NCBI GenBank assembly: GCA_017656255.1
Contig: JACDOE010000001.1
Location: 1,119,205 to 1,183,204, forward strand
Direction: 5' to 3'
Source of the DNA: Bacillaceae bacterium
GTDB lineage: Bacteria; Bacillota; Bacilli; JACDOE01
Length of the DNA: 64,000 nt
Notes under the pieces: generated by a model
Told to the model about the DNA's origin: nothing
Databases searched by the model: none
Seen by the model: the letters and a program-made list of their open reading frames with translations, nothing else
Shown here: one piece after another, positions 37,020-46,154 of the stretch
How positions within the stretch are numbered: the stretch's first letter is position 1
How the letters are laid out: each line of letters opens with the position of its first letter
Made by a program: the position numbers and the translations under genes

Positions 37020-37463
37020 ATGGCCTTGATTCCCTACGAACCTTTTCGGCATCTGGATAATATGAGGCGGGAACTGGACCGTTTTTTCACCACCGGTTTT
37101 CCCTTCAATCCGGGTACGGAAACTGAAATGGGAATGCCCCGTATTGATGTGCATGAAACGGAAAACGAAGTGGTCGCCACCTGCGATCTCCCCGGCCTCG
37201 AGAAAAAAGATGATGTGCATATCGATGTGGATGAAAACCGGCTGACCATCAGCGGCACCATCAACCGAGTCCAGGAAGAGGTAAAAGAAGACCGGGTTCA
37301 CCGCCGGGAAAGGTACACCGGACATTTCCAGCGCACCCTTTCACTGCCGGCGATGGTCAATGCTGATGAAGTCAAAGCCACTTACAAAAACGGAGTCCTT
37401 GAAGTCCGCATGCCGAAGGCAAAACCCGATACCAAACGAAGAATAGACGTAGAATTCCACTAA
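37020..37463 (+). CDS. Small heat-shock protein (Hsp20/alpha-crystallin)
   Basis: This is an ATP-independent holdase of 147 residues. After a variable N-terminus, the alpha-crystallin domain runs from PRIDVHETENEVVATCDLPG to the family motif YKNGVLEVRMPK, with a short C-terminal extension containing RRIDVEF. AAGGAGG precedes the ATG by 10 bases. It lies next to the chaperone operon but is transcribed the other way. No CIRCE or clear alternative-sigma promoter was found upstream. A strong terminator follows. Confidence 0.93.
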   Translation: MALIPYEPFRHLDNMRRELDRFFTTGFPFNPGTETEMGMPRIDVHETENEVVATCDLPGLEKKDDVHIDVDENRLTISGTINRVQEEVKEDRVHRRERYTGHFQRTLSLPAMVNADEVKATYKNGVLEVRMPKAKPDTKRRIDVEFH

Positions 37464-37475
37464 ATAACCCCCATG

Positions 37476-37537
37476 AAAAAATCCGATCCGCTGTCTCCCG
37501 GGCTGAAAAACCCGGGAACATACAGGATCGGATTTTT
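37476..37537. terminator. Large bidirectional terminator
   Basis: An outer stem AAAAATCCGATCC/GGATCGGATTTTT encloses an inner CCCGGG/CCCGGG hairpin. A and T tracts flank it. It separates hsp20 from the convergent acyl-CoA synthetase gene. Confidence 0.88.
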
Positions 37538-37561
37538 ACTGGATGTCAAGCAAATGGGCGG

Positions 37562-39097
37562 TTACGCATTCTGAGTGCGAAGGGCACGGCGCAGAATCTT
37601 GCCGGTGCTGTTCTTGGGCAACTCCTCCAGAAATTCAATGCGGGACGGGATTTTATATCTGGCCAGATGCTCTTTGCAATAGTTGATCAAATCCTGTTCC
37701 GTCAACGTCTCATTCCGGGAGACGATAAAGGCTTTGACGATTTCCCCGTATTCTTCATCCGGTTCCCCAATGACGGCTGCTTCTACCACATCCGGGTGCT
37801 GGTAGAGGACTTCTTCCACCTCCCGGGGATAAACATTGTATCCCCCGACGATCACCATGTCTTTTTTACGGTCTACAATGTAATAATAGTCTTCCTCATC
37901 TTTACGGGCCAGATCACCGGTGTACAACCAGCCGTCTCGCAGTGTCGTCGCCGTTTCTTCCGGCATCCGGTAATAGCCTTTCATCACGTTGGGACCTTTG
38001 ACAATGAGTTCACCCACCTCCCCGACGGGTACTTCGTTACCTGCTTCATCCACAACCCTGCATTCGACATCAGTGACGGCCGTACCGATGGAGCCGGGTT
38101 TCGCCGGACGATCCAGCGGATTGAAACAGACAACCGGTGACGCTTCAGAGAGACCGTAACCTTCCGAAATTTGGACGTTAAACTTGTCCTGAAATTGGTG
38201 AAGCAGTGCCACCGGCATTGAGGCGCCCCCGGAGACACAGACACGAAGCGAGGAAAGGTCTTCGGGCCTGGCGTCCGGATACTGCAGCATAAAGTTGTAC
38301 ATTGTCGGCACCCCGGCAAAAAACGTCGCCTTCTGCTCTTTGATCGTCCGAATCACTTCTTCCGGGCTAAATCTGGGGATAATCAGGAGCGTGGCACCCG
38401 TGGCCAGCGGGGCATTGAGACAAACCGTCAAACTGAACACATGGAACATCGGTAACACCGTGACAACCCGGTCTTCCGGCTTGATTCCCAGATAATCCAC
38501 GGTAGACAGGGCATTGCTGCACAGATTCTTATGGGTCAACATCGCCCCTTTTGGCCGGCCGGTCGTTCCGGAAGTGTACAGGATCACCGCCACATCCTCT
38601 TCGTCGACAACGGGGCCTTCATATGCGGGATCTCCGTTAGCCAAAAGTGTTGAAAGCGCTTTCCAATTAAGCCTGGTATTGCCTTCCGTATGATTCAAGT
38701 CTTCCGCTGCACCCACAAGAATGACATGTTGCAGTGAAGGAACGGATACGGAGACCTTTTCCAGCAATGGTGCCAGCTGTTCCACAGCAATCACGGCTTT
38801 CACATTTCCATTGTTTAATATATAACTAATTTCTTCGGCGGTATAAATCGGATTGATCGGGATCACCGTGGCGCCTATCCGGGTAGCCCCGTAAAGAGAA
38901 ATGACAAATTCCGGACTGTTCCCCAGAAGCAGGCCGATATGATCCCCTTTTTCAAGTCCTAGCCGTTCCAGACTGTCGGCCAGGGATGCCACCTGCCGGT
39001 TTAATTCGTGATATGTAGCCGAGCGTCCTTGAAAATAATAGGCTTCCTTGTCTCCTGCGGCTTCGACTGAACGTAACAGATTCTGATTCAGATTCAC
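37562..39097 (-). CDS. Long-chain fatty acid--CoA ligase
   Basis: An ANL-superfamily adenylating enzyme that activates fatty acids to acyl-CoA. Motifs appear in order: P-loop VILYTSGTTGRPKGAMLTHK, GYGLSEASPVV, GWLYTGDLARKDEE, DRKKDMVIVGGYNVYP and the catalytic lysine in PKNSTGKILRR. It has 511 residues, about the size of B. subtilis LcfB. The start is GTG with AAGGAGG 8 bases upstream. A FadR-like palindrome lies 59 bases before the start codon, which supports a fatty-acid substrate. Chain-length preference cannot be told. Confidence 0.88.
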   Translation of the reverse strand: MNLNQNLLRSVEAAGDKEAYYFQGRSATYHELNRQVASLADSLERLGLEKGDHIGLLLGNSPEFVISLYGATRIGATVIPINPIYTAEEISYILNNGNVKAVIAVEQLAPLLEKVSVSVPSLQHVILVGAAEDLNHTEGNTRLNWKALSTLLANGDPAYEGPVVDEEDVAVILYTSGTTGRPKGAMLTHKNLCSNALSTVDYLGIKPEDRVVTVLPMFHVFSLTVCLNAPLATGATLLIIPRFSPEEVIRTIKEQKATFFAGVPTMYNFMLQYPDARPEDLSSLRVCVSGGASMPVALLHQFQDKFNVQISEGYGLSEASPVVCFNPLDRPAKPGSIGTAVTDVECRVVDEAGNEVPVGEVGELIVKGPNVMKGYYRMPEETATTLRDGWLYTGDLARKDEEDYYYIVDRKKDMVIVGGYNVYPREVEEVLYQHPDVVEAAVIGEPDEEYGEIVKAFIVSRNETLTEQDLINYCKEHLARYKIPSRIEFLEELPKNSTGKILRRALRTQNA

Positions 39098-39155
39098 TGA
39101 TGTGCCTCCTTTTCATGTGATTGGAATGGTTTCTCCGGTATCAGACACCGGTTTT

Positions 39156-39175
39156 ATGAATGAATAATCATTCAT
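39156..39175 (-). promoter_or_regulatory. FadR-like operator
   Basis: ATGAATGA-ATAA-TCATTCAT is a perfect palindrome matching the site used by the TetR-type FadR of Bacillus, which represses fatty-acid degradation genes until long-chain acyl-CoA binds. It lies upstream of the acyl-CoA ligase gene. Confidence 0.75.
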
Positions 39176-39458
39176 TTCCGTGAAAATAAAAAACAAGGTG
39201 CTGCTAACCCTCTTTCCCCTGGATACAGGTTGTTTTGTCACAATTTTTAAGAATCCGGCTTGTCTAACAATTCTCTTTCTCTATCATACCCGAAACACCC
39301 GGCAGCAGGCAAGGAACACCGCCATCATTTTGACGCAATTTGTTCAAAAAACGTTTTCAACCTGTTAAAGATTCTGTCACCTGGAAGAACAGTCGCCCGT
39401 GGCAAAAGGGCTTATGATAAAAATAGAAAGATGATTTTATAACACGGGGGGATAAATT
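39176..39458. other. Divergent intergenic region between acyl-CoA ligase and cydA
   Basis: No gene is visible. The stretch must hold the cydA promoter; a TATGAT box occurs near 39414-39419 without a convincing -35 partner. A short GCCCGTGGCAAAAGGGC hairpin lies just before it. No Rex-like or other recognisable operator was found. Confidence 0.4.
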
Positions 39459-40793
39459 ATGGAGGGTGATACGTTATTAATGTCGCGGATACTCACGGCT
39501 CTCACACTCGGCTTTCATATTATTTTTGCCACCCTGGGCGTGGGTGTTCCTGTGATGATTTCCATTGCAGAATGGCTGGGAATCCGTAAAAAGGACCCGC
39601 ATTATATTTTAATGGCACGCAGATGGACACGGGGATTTGTGATTACGGTTGCGGTAGGTGTGGTGACCGGTACCAGTATCGGGCTGCAGTTGTCCCTGTT
39701 GTGGCCCAGATTTATGCAGGTGGCCGGTCAGGTGATCAGCCTGCCGCTGTTTATGGAGACATTCGCTTTTTTCTTTGAAGCGATTTTTCTCGGCATTTAC
39801 TTATATACCTGGGAAAGGTTTAAAAAACCCATTTACCACTGGTTGCTTTCCATTCCGGTGGTGATCGGCTCATCCGCGTCCGCCTTTTTCATTACGGTGG
39901 TCAATGCCTTTATGAACACACCGCAGGGATTTACCCTTGAAAACGGGGTGATTACGCATATCGACCCGATCAAGGCCATGTTTAATCCGGCTACGCCGAG
40001 CAAGGTGGCGCACGTCCTGTCTTCCGCTTATCTGACTTCCGCTTTTGTGCTGGCAGCTATCATTGCTTTTCTCATTCTGAGAGGCAACCGGACGGATTAC
40101 TATAAAAAAGCGCTTCGTTTCACCATGTCGGCCGCCCTGATTTTCTCTGTGGCAACGGTGCTGATCGGGGACTGGTCCGGCAAATTCCTCGCCGAATACC
40201 AGCCGGAAAAACTGGCGGCGGCCGAATGGCATTTTGAAACGACGGCTCGGGCCGATTTGCTAATCGGTGGCGTGCTGGATGAAGAAACGCTGGAAGTAAA
40301 AAATGCCCTGCGCATTCCCTGGGCACTCAGCATTCTGGCGGGCAGTTCACCGGACACGGAAGTCAAAGGCTTGAACGAATTTGATCGGGAGTTATGGCCG
40401 CCACTCATGGTCCATTATCTGTTTGACCTGATGGTGATGATCGGCATGTACTTAATGGCAGTGGCGATCCTGTTTATCATCGCATGGTTCTGGAAAAAGG
40501 GGAACGAATGGAACCCCTGGTTACTGCGGTTCATTGTCTGGGGCGGTCCGCTGGCCATGTTGGCGATCGAAATGGGCTGGATGTTCGCCGAAATTGGACG
40601 CCAGCCATGGATTCTGAGAGGTTACATGACGACGGCGGATGGGGTGACCACGACCGCCAGTGTGGGCGAGATGCTGATCCTCTTTTCTCTGCTTTACCTG
40701 GCTCTGGCCATCATCAGCACCAGCGTGTTAATTCGCATGTTTAAAAAGAAAACGCCGGAAGCGGAACTGGAAAAGATGAACCTGCCACTCTAA
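39459..40793 (+). CDS. cydA: Cytochrome bd-type quinol oxidase subunit I
   Basis: CydA is the heme-bearing membrane subunit of the cytochrome bd oxidase, which reduces oxygen with quinol. The heme b595 ligand His is in TLGFHIIFATLGVG. ETFAFFFEAIFLGIYLYTW holds conserved glutamates. The periplasmic Q-loop has EYQPEKLAAAEWHFE, and FAEIGRQPWILRG is the family GRQPW motif. It has 444 residues and the short Q-loop usual in Firmicutes. GGGGGG precedes the ATG by about 7 bases. It is followed by cydB after 31 bases. Confidence 0.93.
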   Translation: MEGDTLLMSRILTALTLGFHIIFATLGVGVPVMISIAEWLGIRKKDPHYILMARRWTRGFVITVAVGVVTGTSIGLQLSLLWPRFMQVAGQVISLPLFMETFAFFFEAIFLGIYLYTWERFKKPIYHWLLSIPVVIGSSASAFFITVVNAFMNTPQGFTLENGVITHIDPIKAMFNPATPSKVAHVLSSAYLTSAFVLAAIIAFLILRGNRTDYYKKALRFTMSAALIFSVATVLIGDWSGKFLAEYQPEKLAAAEWHFETTARADLLIGGVLDEETLEVKNALRIPWALSILAGSSPDTEVKGLNEFDRELWPPLMVHYLFDLMVMIGMYLMAVAILFIIAWFWKKGNEWNPWLLRFIVWGGPLAMLAIEMGWMFAEIGRQPWILRGYMTTADGVTTTASVGEMLILFSLLYLALAIISTSVLIRMFKKKTPEAELEKMNLPL

Positions 40794-40824
40794 CAACTCA
40801 TGTTATGAAAGGAGGATGACTCTC

Positions 40825-41839
40825 ATGACACTGGAAATGATCGGGATTACGGTCCTGTGGACCTTTCTCTATGGATATCTGATTGTCGCTTCAGTTGATT
40901 TCGGGGCCGGCTTTTTCTCCTATTACGCCCAGCGAACGGGGAAGGGCCACACGGTCAACCGGGTGATTGAACGCTACCTTTCACCGGTATGGGAGGTTAC
41001 CAATGTGTTTCTTGTTTTCTTCGTAGTCGGGATTATCGGCTTTTTTCCGGACACGGCCTACTATTATGGAACTGCTCTCCTGATTCCGGGTAGCATCGCA
41101 TTGATACTGCTGGCCATTCGCGGTTCTTTCTACGCTTTTTCGCAATACGGTGTGAGGGATAACAAGATCTATCTGTTTTTGTACGGGACAACGGGGCTGT
41201 TCATTCCCGCGTCACTGTCGACGGTGCTGACCATTTCGGAAGGCGGGTTTATTGTGGAAGAAGGTGAACGCGTCACATTCCTTGCCGGGGAACTGCTGAC
41301 CAGTCCCTATTCCTGGGCTGTGGTCAGTCTGGCCATCGTCAGTGTGCTGTTTTATCAGCGCCAGTTTTCTCACCTATTATGCCAGTCGGGCGGAAGATCG
41401 TGAGGCCCTTGACATACTGCGTCGATTCGCCCTGTTCTGGAGCCTGCCCACGATCTTTACCAGCTTTCTTGTTTTTGTGGCGCTGCGTGACCACAATCCG
41501 GAACATTTTAATCGCATGCTGGATGTCAGCTGGATGTTCGTTCTGTCTCTCGGGTTTTTCCTGATCGCCGTCTGGCTGATCGCATCCAGAAAGGCTTATG
41601 GGACGGCGTTCATCATGGTGATGTTGCAGTTTGCCTTTGCCTTTTTCGGCTACGGGGTATCTCATCTCCCGTATCTGCTGTACCCCTATGTGACGATTTC
41701 CTCCGGCGTTACCAATCCGGTGATGGGAAAGGCGCTGGTAATCGCGTTTATCGGGGGGCTGATGCTGTTGATTCCGTCTTTGTATCTGTTGATGAAGCTG
41801 TTTTTGTTTGATGCCCGTTATGTGAAAGGCGTTAAATAA
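40825..41839 (+). pseudogene. cydB: Cytochrome bd-type quinol oxidase subunit II, one-base frameshift
   Basis: CydB is the second membrane subunit of the bd oxidase. AGGAGG lies 9 bases before the ATG at 40825. The first frame reads normally (FLYGYLIVASVDFGAGFFSYY onward) to SPYSWAVVSLAIVSVLF, then is thrown off and stops at 41403. The correct continuation, ISASFLTYYASRAEDREALD to DARYVKGVK, is in the next frame and ends at 41839. Removing one T from TTTT at 41350-41353 restores one protein of about 337 residues. The rest is fully conserved, so this is a very recent mutation, a homopolymer sequencing error, or a slippage site. cydA upstream is intact. Confidence 0.8.
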
Positions 41840-41864
41840 AATGACGGGTTAACAAACGGATGCC

Positions 41865-41912
41865 ATAAAATATCACTTCCCTCTTTTACAACGTCGGGGG
41901 AAGTGATTTTTC
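41865..41912. terminator. Bidirectional terminator after cydB
   Basis: ATCACTTCCC (41872-41881) pairs with GGGAAGTGAT (41898-41907), with AAAATAT before and TTTTTC after. It serves cydAB and the convergent glycosyltransferase-like gene. Confidence 0.85.
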
Positions 41913-43402
41913 TATCGATCGATCCATTCATATAATTCTATCGTATGATACACCGGTGAAAAGAGCGGCGAGGAATGAAATTCACCGACTTTGCGGATTT
42001 TCCCGTCCAGTTCCGCTCCCTGGGCGCGAAAACCTTCGATCACTTGACCGGTTACATAAACATGGTCTTCCGTCCTTTTTTTCATTTCATATAAAAAGAG
42101 GTCATAGGTATAAAGGCGACGATGGGTATAATCAACATCCAGATACTGCAGCACCCGGGTCTCTTCCCAGGTGTAGACCACCACATCATCACCCCATTTC
42201 TCCACTTCCTGCGCCAGTTGATAGGTGGCGGGAAGTTCACGGGTCTGCTGATACGTATATATCATCCCGGCGACACTTTGAACCACGAGCACCAGCACCG
42301 GAAGCATCAGGGCCATGCGTGATCGCGCTACACCCAGAACAGCTGCTGTGGCCATGTAAAAAACGGGTCCGATCAGCGGTGAAATATGCCGGGGCTTCTC
42401 CACATTTTGTGCCAGCAGTACCCAGATCAAATAGACCAGGCACATGATGACCATCCACATATCAAATGATGGCAAAAGCCGGGGGGTACGAGCCCATCCG
42501 TCTCGCCGCCTAAAACTAAGCACGCTCGCCGCAGATGCGAGAAAAAATCCCCCGGTGACAAAGGCGACGATCACTGAATCGGCAAACCAACCCGTCCAGA
42601 TGATATCATCGAACAAAAGTCGGGACAACCGTTCCACAAAGGTTAACGAGGAGGAACTGACCGCCCCGCCCCAGTCTTCAAAATGCCCGGTTACAAAAGC
42701 CAGCGCCAGTTTGACAAAGCCCCGGATACTGCCGGTAACCTGGACCAGTCCGCCGATCCACAGCAGTTGAAAAAAGGTTGCCGCCATCATATAGAAAAGT
42801 AATCGACTGATAACCTGCCGCCGGGGTTTTTCCCAATGGCGGTACGCGTCATAGATCCACAAAAACAGTATCCCCAGCCCGAACGGAAACCAGGAAAGGC
42901 GAACCCCCATCAACAGACCGAACAAAAACAATGGGAGCAACTGAACATACCAAGTTCGATTGTCCAGCGCTTTCGCCAGGCCCCACCAGTACCACCAGAG
43001 GATGGCGAGGGCTGTTCCTTCTGAAACCGGCTGCGCCGTCAGTATCCAGAGATAGGCGGGGGCCTGAACCATCAGACTGATGAAAAGACTGTAAACAGGT
43101 TGAAACCGTCGTCTGGCAAGCAGGTAAACCGGGATCACCGCGGTCATCGCAAGCACCACATTGAGTACCGAAAGCGAGGTCACAGGATCCTCCAGCCAGA
43201 GATGAAACAGGCGCCCGCCCAGGATAAAATAAGGGTACCCGGGGAAATGGGGCTGCATGGACAGGAGGTCAAATCGTTCCAGTGCCAGCACAAAATCCAC
43301 CTGGTCCCAGGTGGATGCATAGGGAGAAATATAAAAGAGTCGCCATGCGAAAGTCATAATGAGAATCGCAAACAATCCGAACCAAACTGTACGTTTCATC
43401 AT
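41912..43402 (-). CDS. GT39/ArnT-like polytopic membrane glycosyltransferase, putative
   Basis: A membrane protein of 496 residues with roughly ten hydrophobic segments. It has the layout of GT-C glycosyltransferases (family 39/ArnT-like): an acidic residue in the first loop (SPYASTWDQVDFVLALERFD) after one membrane span, and a soluble C-terminal part of about 100 residues (VVYTWEETRVLQYLDVDYTH). Such enzymes move sugars from lipid carriers to acceptors outside the membrane. The assignment is by architecture and is not certain. It begins 6 bases after the FTR1 permease gene, so it should share the Fur-controlled transcript. Confidence 0.6.
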   Translation of the reverse strand: MMKRTVWFGLFAILIMTFAWRLFYISPYASTWDQVDFVLALERFDLLSMQPHFPGYPYFILGGRLFHLWLEDPVTSLSVLNVVLAMTAVIPVYLLARRRFQPVYSLFISLMVQAPAYLWILTAQPVSEGTALAILWWYWWGLAKALDNRTWYVQLLPLFLFGLLMGVRLSWFPFGLGILFLWIYDAYRHWEKPRRQVISRLLFYMMAATFFQLLWIGGLVQVTGSIRGFVKLALAFVTGHFEDWGGAVSSSSLTFVERLSRLLFDDIIWTGWFADSVIVAFVTGGFFLASAASVLSFRRRDGWARTPRLLPSFDMWMVIMCLVYLIWVLLAQNVEKPRHISPLIGPVFYMATAAVLGVARSRMALMLPVLVLVVQSVAGMIYTYQQTRELPATYQLAQEVEKWGDDVVVYTWEETRVLQYLDVDYTHRRLYTYDLFLYEMKKRTEDHVYVTGQVIEGFRAQGAELDGKIRKVGEFHSSPLFSPVYHTIELYEWIDR

Positions 43403-43408
43403 GAATCC

Positions 43409-44380
43409 TTACATCTTCGTTGTAAATTTGTTCAGTACTTTGACAAAACCGGCCTGGTAAGAATGATCCCGGCGGGAACGATTTTCCTCTTTAGGAGTAG
43501 ATTCTGCCGCCTCCTCTTCCAGCTCGCGATTCCGTTTTAATAACAGATAGATCACGAAGAAGTAACCCAGGTAAGCGACAATCTCCTCAATCGACGGCAT
43601 CGATGAATAGCCGAACAGCGCTTTGAAGAAGATACCCACATCACCTGAAATCAACGGTTCATGGCCTGTATCTCTCACATAGTGGGCATGGTCAATCGGA
43701 TGTTCCGGCATCAGCCAGGTCAAATCATACACCTGCGGCATGGCACTTCCGATGAGATCAATGTCCTGCATCACGGAAATCCCCTGTACCAGAAGGCCGG
43801 CGGCAATGAACACAATAAATACGCCTGTAACCTTGAAGAAGGTTTTGAGTGGAATACGCATGGTTCCTTTAAAGAAGAAGTAACTGACGACAGCTGCCAG
43901 GACCAGACCCGTCAATGCTCCCCAGTTCTGTATTGCCGCACCGATGTCACCGCCGGAAATGGCGGCAAAGAAGAAGACTGTTTCAATCCCTTCACGCAAC
44001 ACAACCAGATAGGCATGGGCTACCATACCCAGAATATTACCGGTGGTAATGAACTGATCCATTTTGCCTTCCAGTTTCCCCTTGATGTCCCGGCTCTGAC
44101 GGGCCATCCAGAACACCATCTGTGTGAGGAGTATCGAGGAGATCAACATGATTGAGATCTTGAGATACATTTCGCTTCCCATCACTTCAAAACCGGTCAA
44201 CACCACCTGGAACAGAAGCGCAACAAAAAAGCTGGACAGAACAGCAAGCCCCGCTCCACCCCAGACATATTTGGTTAATCTCTGATGACCGATCCTTTTC
44301 AGATAAGAGGTTATGATTCCCACAATCAAAAGGGCTTCCAGTGCTTCACGAAATGTTATCAATAATGCCTGTATCTCCAT
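43409..44380 (-). CDS. FTR1 family iron permease
   Basis: A high-affinity iron permease of the FTR1/EfeU (OFeT) family with about seven membrane segments. The two iron-binding REXXE motifs are present: LITFREALEALLIVGIITSYL in the first helix and VVLREGIETVFFFAAISGG in the middle. It has 323 residues. No EfeO or EfeB (DyP peroxidase) gene is adjacent; the partner upstream is a membrane-anchored helical protein. It lies 37 bases after that gene and is driven by a Fur-box promoter, so it should be expressed when iron is scarce. Confidence 0.88.
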   Translation of the reverse strand: MEIQALLITFREALEALLIVGIITSYLKRIGHQRLTKYVWGGAGLAVLSSFFVALLFQVVLTGFEVMGSEMYLKISIMLISSILLTQMVFWMARQSRDIKGKLEGKMDQFITTGNILGMVAHAYLVVLREGIETVFFFAAISGGDIGAAIQNWGALTGLVLAAVVSYFFFKGTMRIPLKTFFKVTGVFIVFIAAGLLVQGISVMQDIDLIGSAMPQVYDLTWLMPEHPIDHAHYVRDTGHEPLISGDVGIFFKALFGYSSMPSIEEIVAYLGYFFVIYLLLKRNRELEEEAAESTPKEENRSRRDHSYQAGFVKVLNKFTTKM

Positions 44381-44417
44381 GTTGATCCTCCTCTGCTCCC
44401 CCGTTCATATATGTCTG

Positions 44418-45167
44418 CTAGCGTCTTTTTCTCCATGTATAGATCAGAACTGCTACAATAACCAGCACAATCACTAACAATGGCAACCAGTTACTCGTAC
44501 CGCCCTTTGCAACTGGCGTTTTGTTCGGCTGTCCGGTTTCCGCCGGATCTTCTTCTGTAAAGTGGCCGACATCCAGGCTTTCCAGTTGAAAATAATCCTG
44601 AAGTTGAGAAAGAATCCAATCTTTCGTCTCAATGAAAGTATCCGGGTCTGATTCCTTCTGACCCACCCCAAACAAACCGGGGTTTCCTAGGGCTTCCAGC
44701 GCCAGGTCGAACTTTTTCCTGATTTCTTCATCCAGTGCTTTATCCTGCTCCCTGACGTCCAGTGAAAGAGCCTCATAGGTGGAATAAGCCTTGGCAAGCA
44801 GAATTCTGGAAGTATTATAATCTTCAAAATTGGTTTCAACGTTTTCCAGTCGACGCGCGATATTCAATACCAGAATTTTTTGCATCGTTTGAAGGGTCAA
44901 TGCTTTATCTTCATCGGCCAAACCCTGGTTGACTTGCTCGACCCAGTCCGATCCCATATGTAACTGAACCTCTTCTTCGACTGTACGAAAGGCCTCTTCA
45001 GCAGCCTCAAAGTCAGGAGAAGCTTTTTCCAGTTCTTCCGCCATCACCTTGTAGACTTCCGCCACCAGTTCTTCACTGGGGTCACCGTAAGAATAGGCCA
45101 TAGCCTGCTGAATATGAAGGGTAAACAGGATGAATAAGCAGAGCAAGAAGAATATCAACCGTTTCAT
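44418..45167 (-). CDS. Secreted, membrane-anchored helical protein next to FTR1 permease
   Basis: The start is at 45167 (MKRLIFFLLCLFILFTLHIQ), with a GAGG site 9 bases upstream; the frame is open to 45257 but would run through the promoter. A signal peptide ends near QQAMA; the mature part is acidic and helical (EELEKASPDFEAAEEAFRTV, LDVREQDKALDEEIRKKFDL). Near the C-terminus a membrane span (WLPLLVIVLVIVAVLIYTW) is followed by KRR, so the body faces outside. I do not know the family. It is first in the Fur-controlled unit with the FTR1 permease and may hand iron to it; that is inference. Confidence 0.75.
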   Translation of the reverse strand: MKRLIFFLLCLFILFTLHIQQAMAYSYGDPSEELVAEVYKVMAEELEKASPDFEAAEEAFRTVEEEVQLHMGSDWVEQVNQGLADEDKALTLQTMQKILVLNIARRLENVETNFEDYNTSRILLAKAYSTYEALSLDVREQDKALDEEIRKKFDLALEALGNPGLFGVGQKESDPDTFIETKDWILSQLQDYFQLESLDVGHFTEEDPAETGQPNKTPVAKGGTSNWLPLLVIVLVIVAVLIYTWRKRR

Positions 45168-45204
45168 ATGCAAGTTCCTCTCTTTTACCGATGTATTGAT
45201 GTAT

Positions 45205-45241
45205 TGAAAATCATCCTCATTGAAAATGATAATGATTATCA
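45205..45241 (-). promoter_or_regulatory. Fur boxes upstream of the FTR1 unit
   Basis: TGATAAT-G-ATTATCA at 45227-45241 is a perfect Bacillus 7-1-7 Fur box and overlaps the -10 and spacer. A weaker copy, TGAAAATCATCCTCA (12 of 15), lies at 45205-45219 just downstream. Confidence 0.9.
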
Positions 45242-45254
45242 ATGCGGATGTCAA
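45226..45254 (-). promoter_or_regulatory. Sigma-A promoter of the FTR1 unit
   Basis: TTGACA (45249-45254) and TATCAT (45226-45231) are 17 bases apart on the minus strand. The perfect Fur box covers the -10 and most of the spacer. Confidence 0.82.
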
Positions 45255-45267
45255 CAATTAAAGTTTG

Positions 45268-45297
45268 AAATCCGTCAAAAAATGTTCTGACGGATTT
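45268..45297 (-). terminator. Hairpin between the glycosyltransferase gene and the FTR1 promoter
   Basis: AAATCCGTCA and TGACGGATTT form a perfect 10-bp stem around 10 bases. It lies 13 bases upstream of the FTR1-unit -35 box and probably insulates it from the operon before it; the T tract is short. Confidence 0.6.
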
Positions 45298-45386
45298 TGC
45301 AGACATCTTCCATCAAGGCTTTTACTAATGATATATGCCCACCCGTTTTATTTTGCCCGTGGGCACCTGCGGATATTTAGGCGGGA

Positions 45387-46154
45387 TCAGGAAGAGACCG
45401 CCTCTGCCTGATCCGCCGCAAACCGATGGGCCTCTCGGTCTATCTCAACCTTGCGTACGGGCCGGCTCATCTCACGCATGATCGCCGGAATGACAGATGT
45501 GATGTAGGCACGGAACTTGATGAACGATTGCCCTTTTTTGCGAACCTGGTAGCGAATCGGAACTTCCTTCATCCGAAATCCTTTCCGTACCAGATTCAGG
45601 GTCAGGACCTGGGCATAGTTATAATCATGGATAATTTCCGCCTGTTCCATTGCCTGGCGGGAAAAGGCCCGCATACCTGATTGCCCGTCATAAATCCAGG
45701 TTCTCAACAGGATGGACTGAACCAGGGTAAAAAAATAGTTACCGAGCCGACGGTGAAGTTTCATCCCCTGGATCTGCCCCAGAAAACGGGACCCCATCGT
45801 ATAATCCGCCTCTCCTGCAAAAATCGGAGCCAAAATATCCGGAATCTGTTCCGGGGGATACTCGTTGTCCGCATCAATCATAACGGCAATATCGGCACCG
45901 AGACGAACCGATTCCTCAAGCCCCCGTCTCACCGCCGCTCCCAGTCCCCGATTCCACGGATGGGAGACAACATGATCCACGCCCGCTTTTCGAGCCACCG
46001 ACACCGTCCGGTCTGTTGAACCATCATCAATCAGCAACACTTCCACCTGCACCCGCGGATCAAACCGGCGGGGAATCCGGGATATCACGTCTGCAATGGA
46101 TGCTTCCTCATTATGAGCGGGTAAAAATACGATAACCTTCTGCTGTTGTTTCAC
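45387..46154 (-). CDS. Glycosyltransferase family 2 (dolichyl-phosphate mannose synthase-like)
   Basis: A GT-A glycosyltransferase of 255 residues. The N-terminus VIVFLPAHNEEASIADVI, VLLIDDGSTDRTVSVAR and the DxD-like VMIDADNEYPPEQI place it in the DPM1/DpgS group, which transfers sugar from a nucleotide sugar to a lipid phosphate. It has no obvious C-terminal membrane spans, so it acts at the inner face of the membrane. It overlaps the preceding gene by 4 bases. A lipid-linked sugar from it could feed a GT-C enzyme such as the one at 41912-43402. Confidence 0.82.
   Translation of the reverse strand: MKQQQKVIVFLPAHNEEASIADVISRIPRRFDPRVQVEVLLIDDGSTDRTVSVARKAGVDHVVSHPWNRGLGAAVRRGLEESVRLGADIAVMIDADNEYPPEQIPDILAPIFAGEADYTMGSRFLGQIQGMKLHRRLGNYFFTLVQSILLRTWIYDGQSGMRAFSRQAMEQAEIIHDYNYAQVLTLNLVRKGFRMKEVPIRYQVRKKGQSFIKFRAYITSVIPAIMREMSRPVRKVEIDREAHRFAADQAEAVSS

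Noticed and set aside
43409-45167. EfeUOB iron system
   Set aside because: The permease fits, but the adjoining helical protein has no cupredoxin or M75 domain and no DyP peroxidase gene is present.
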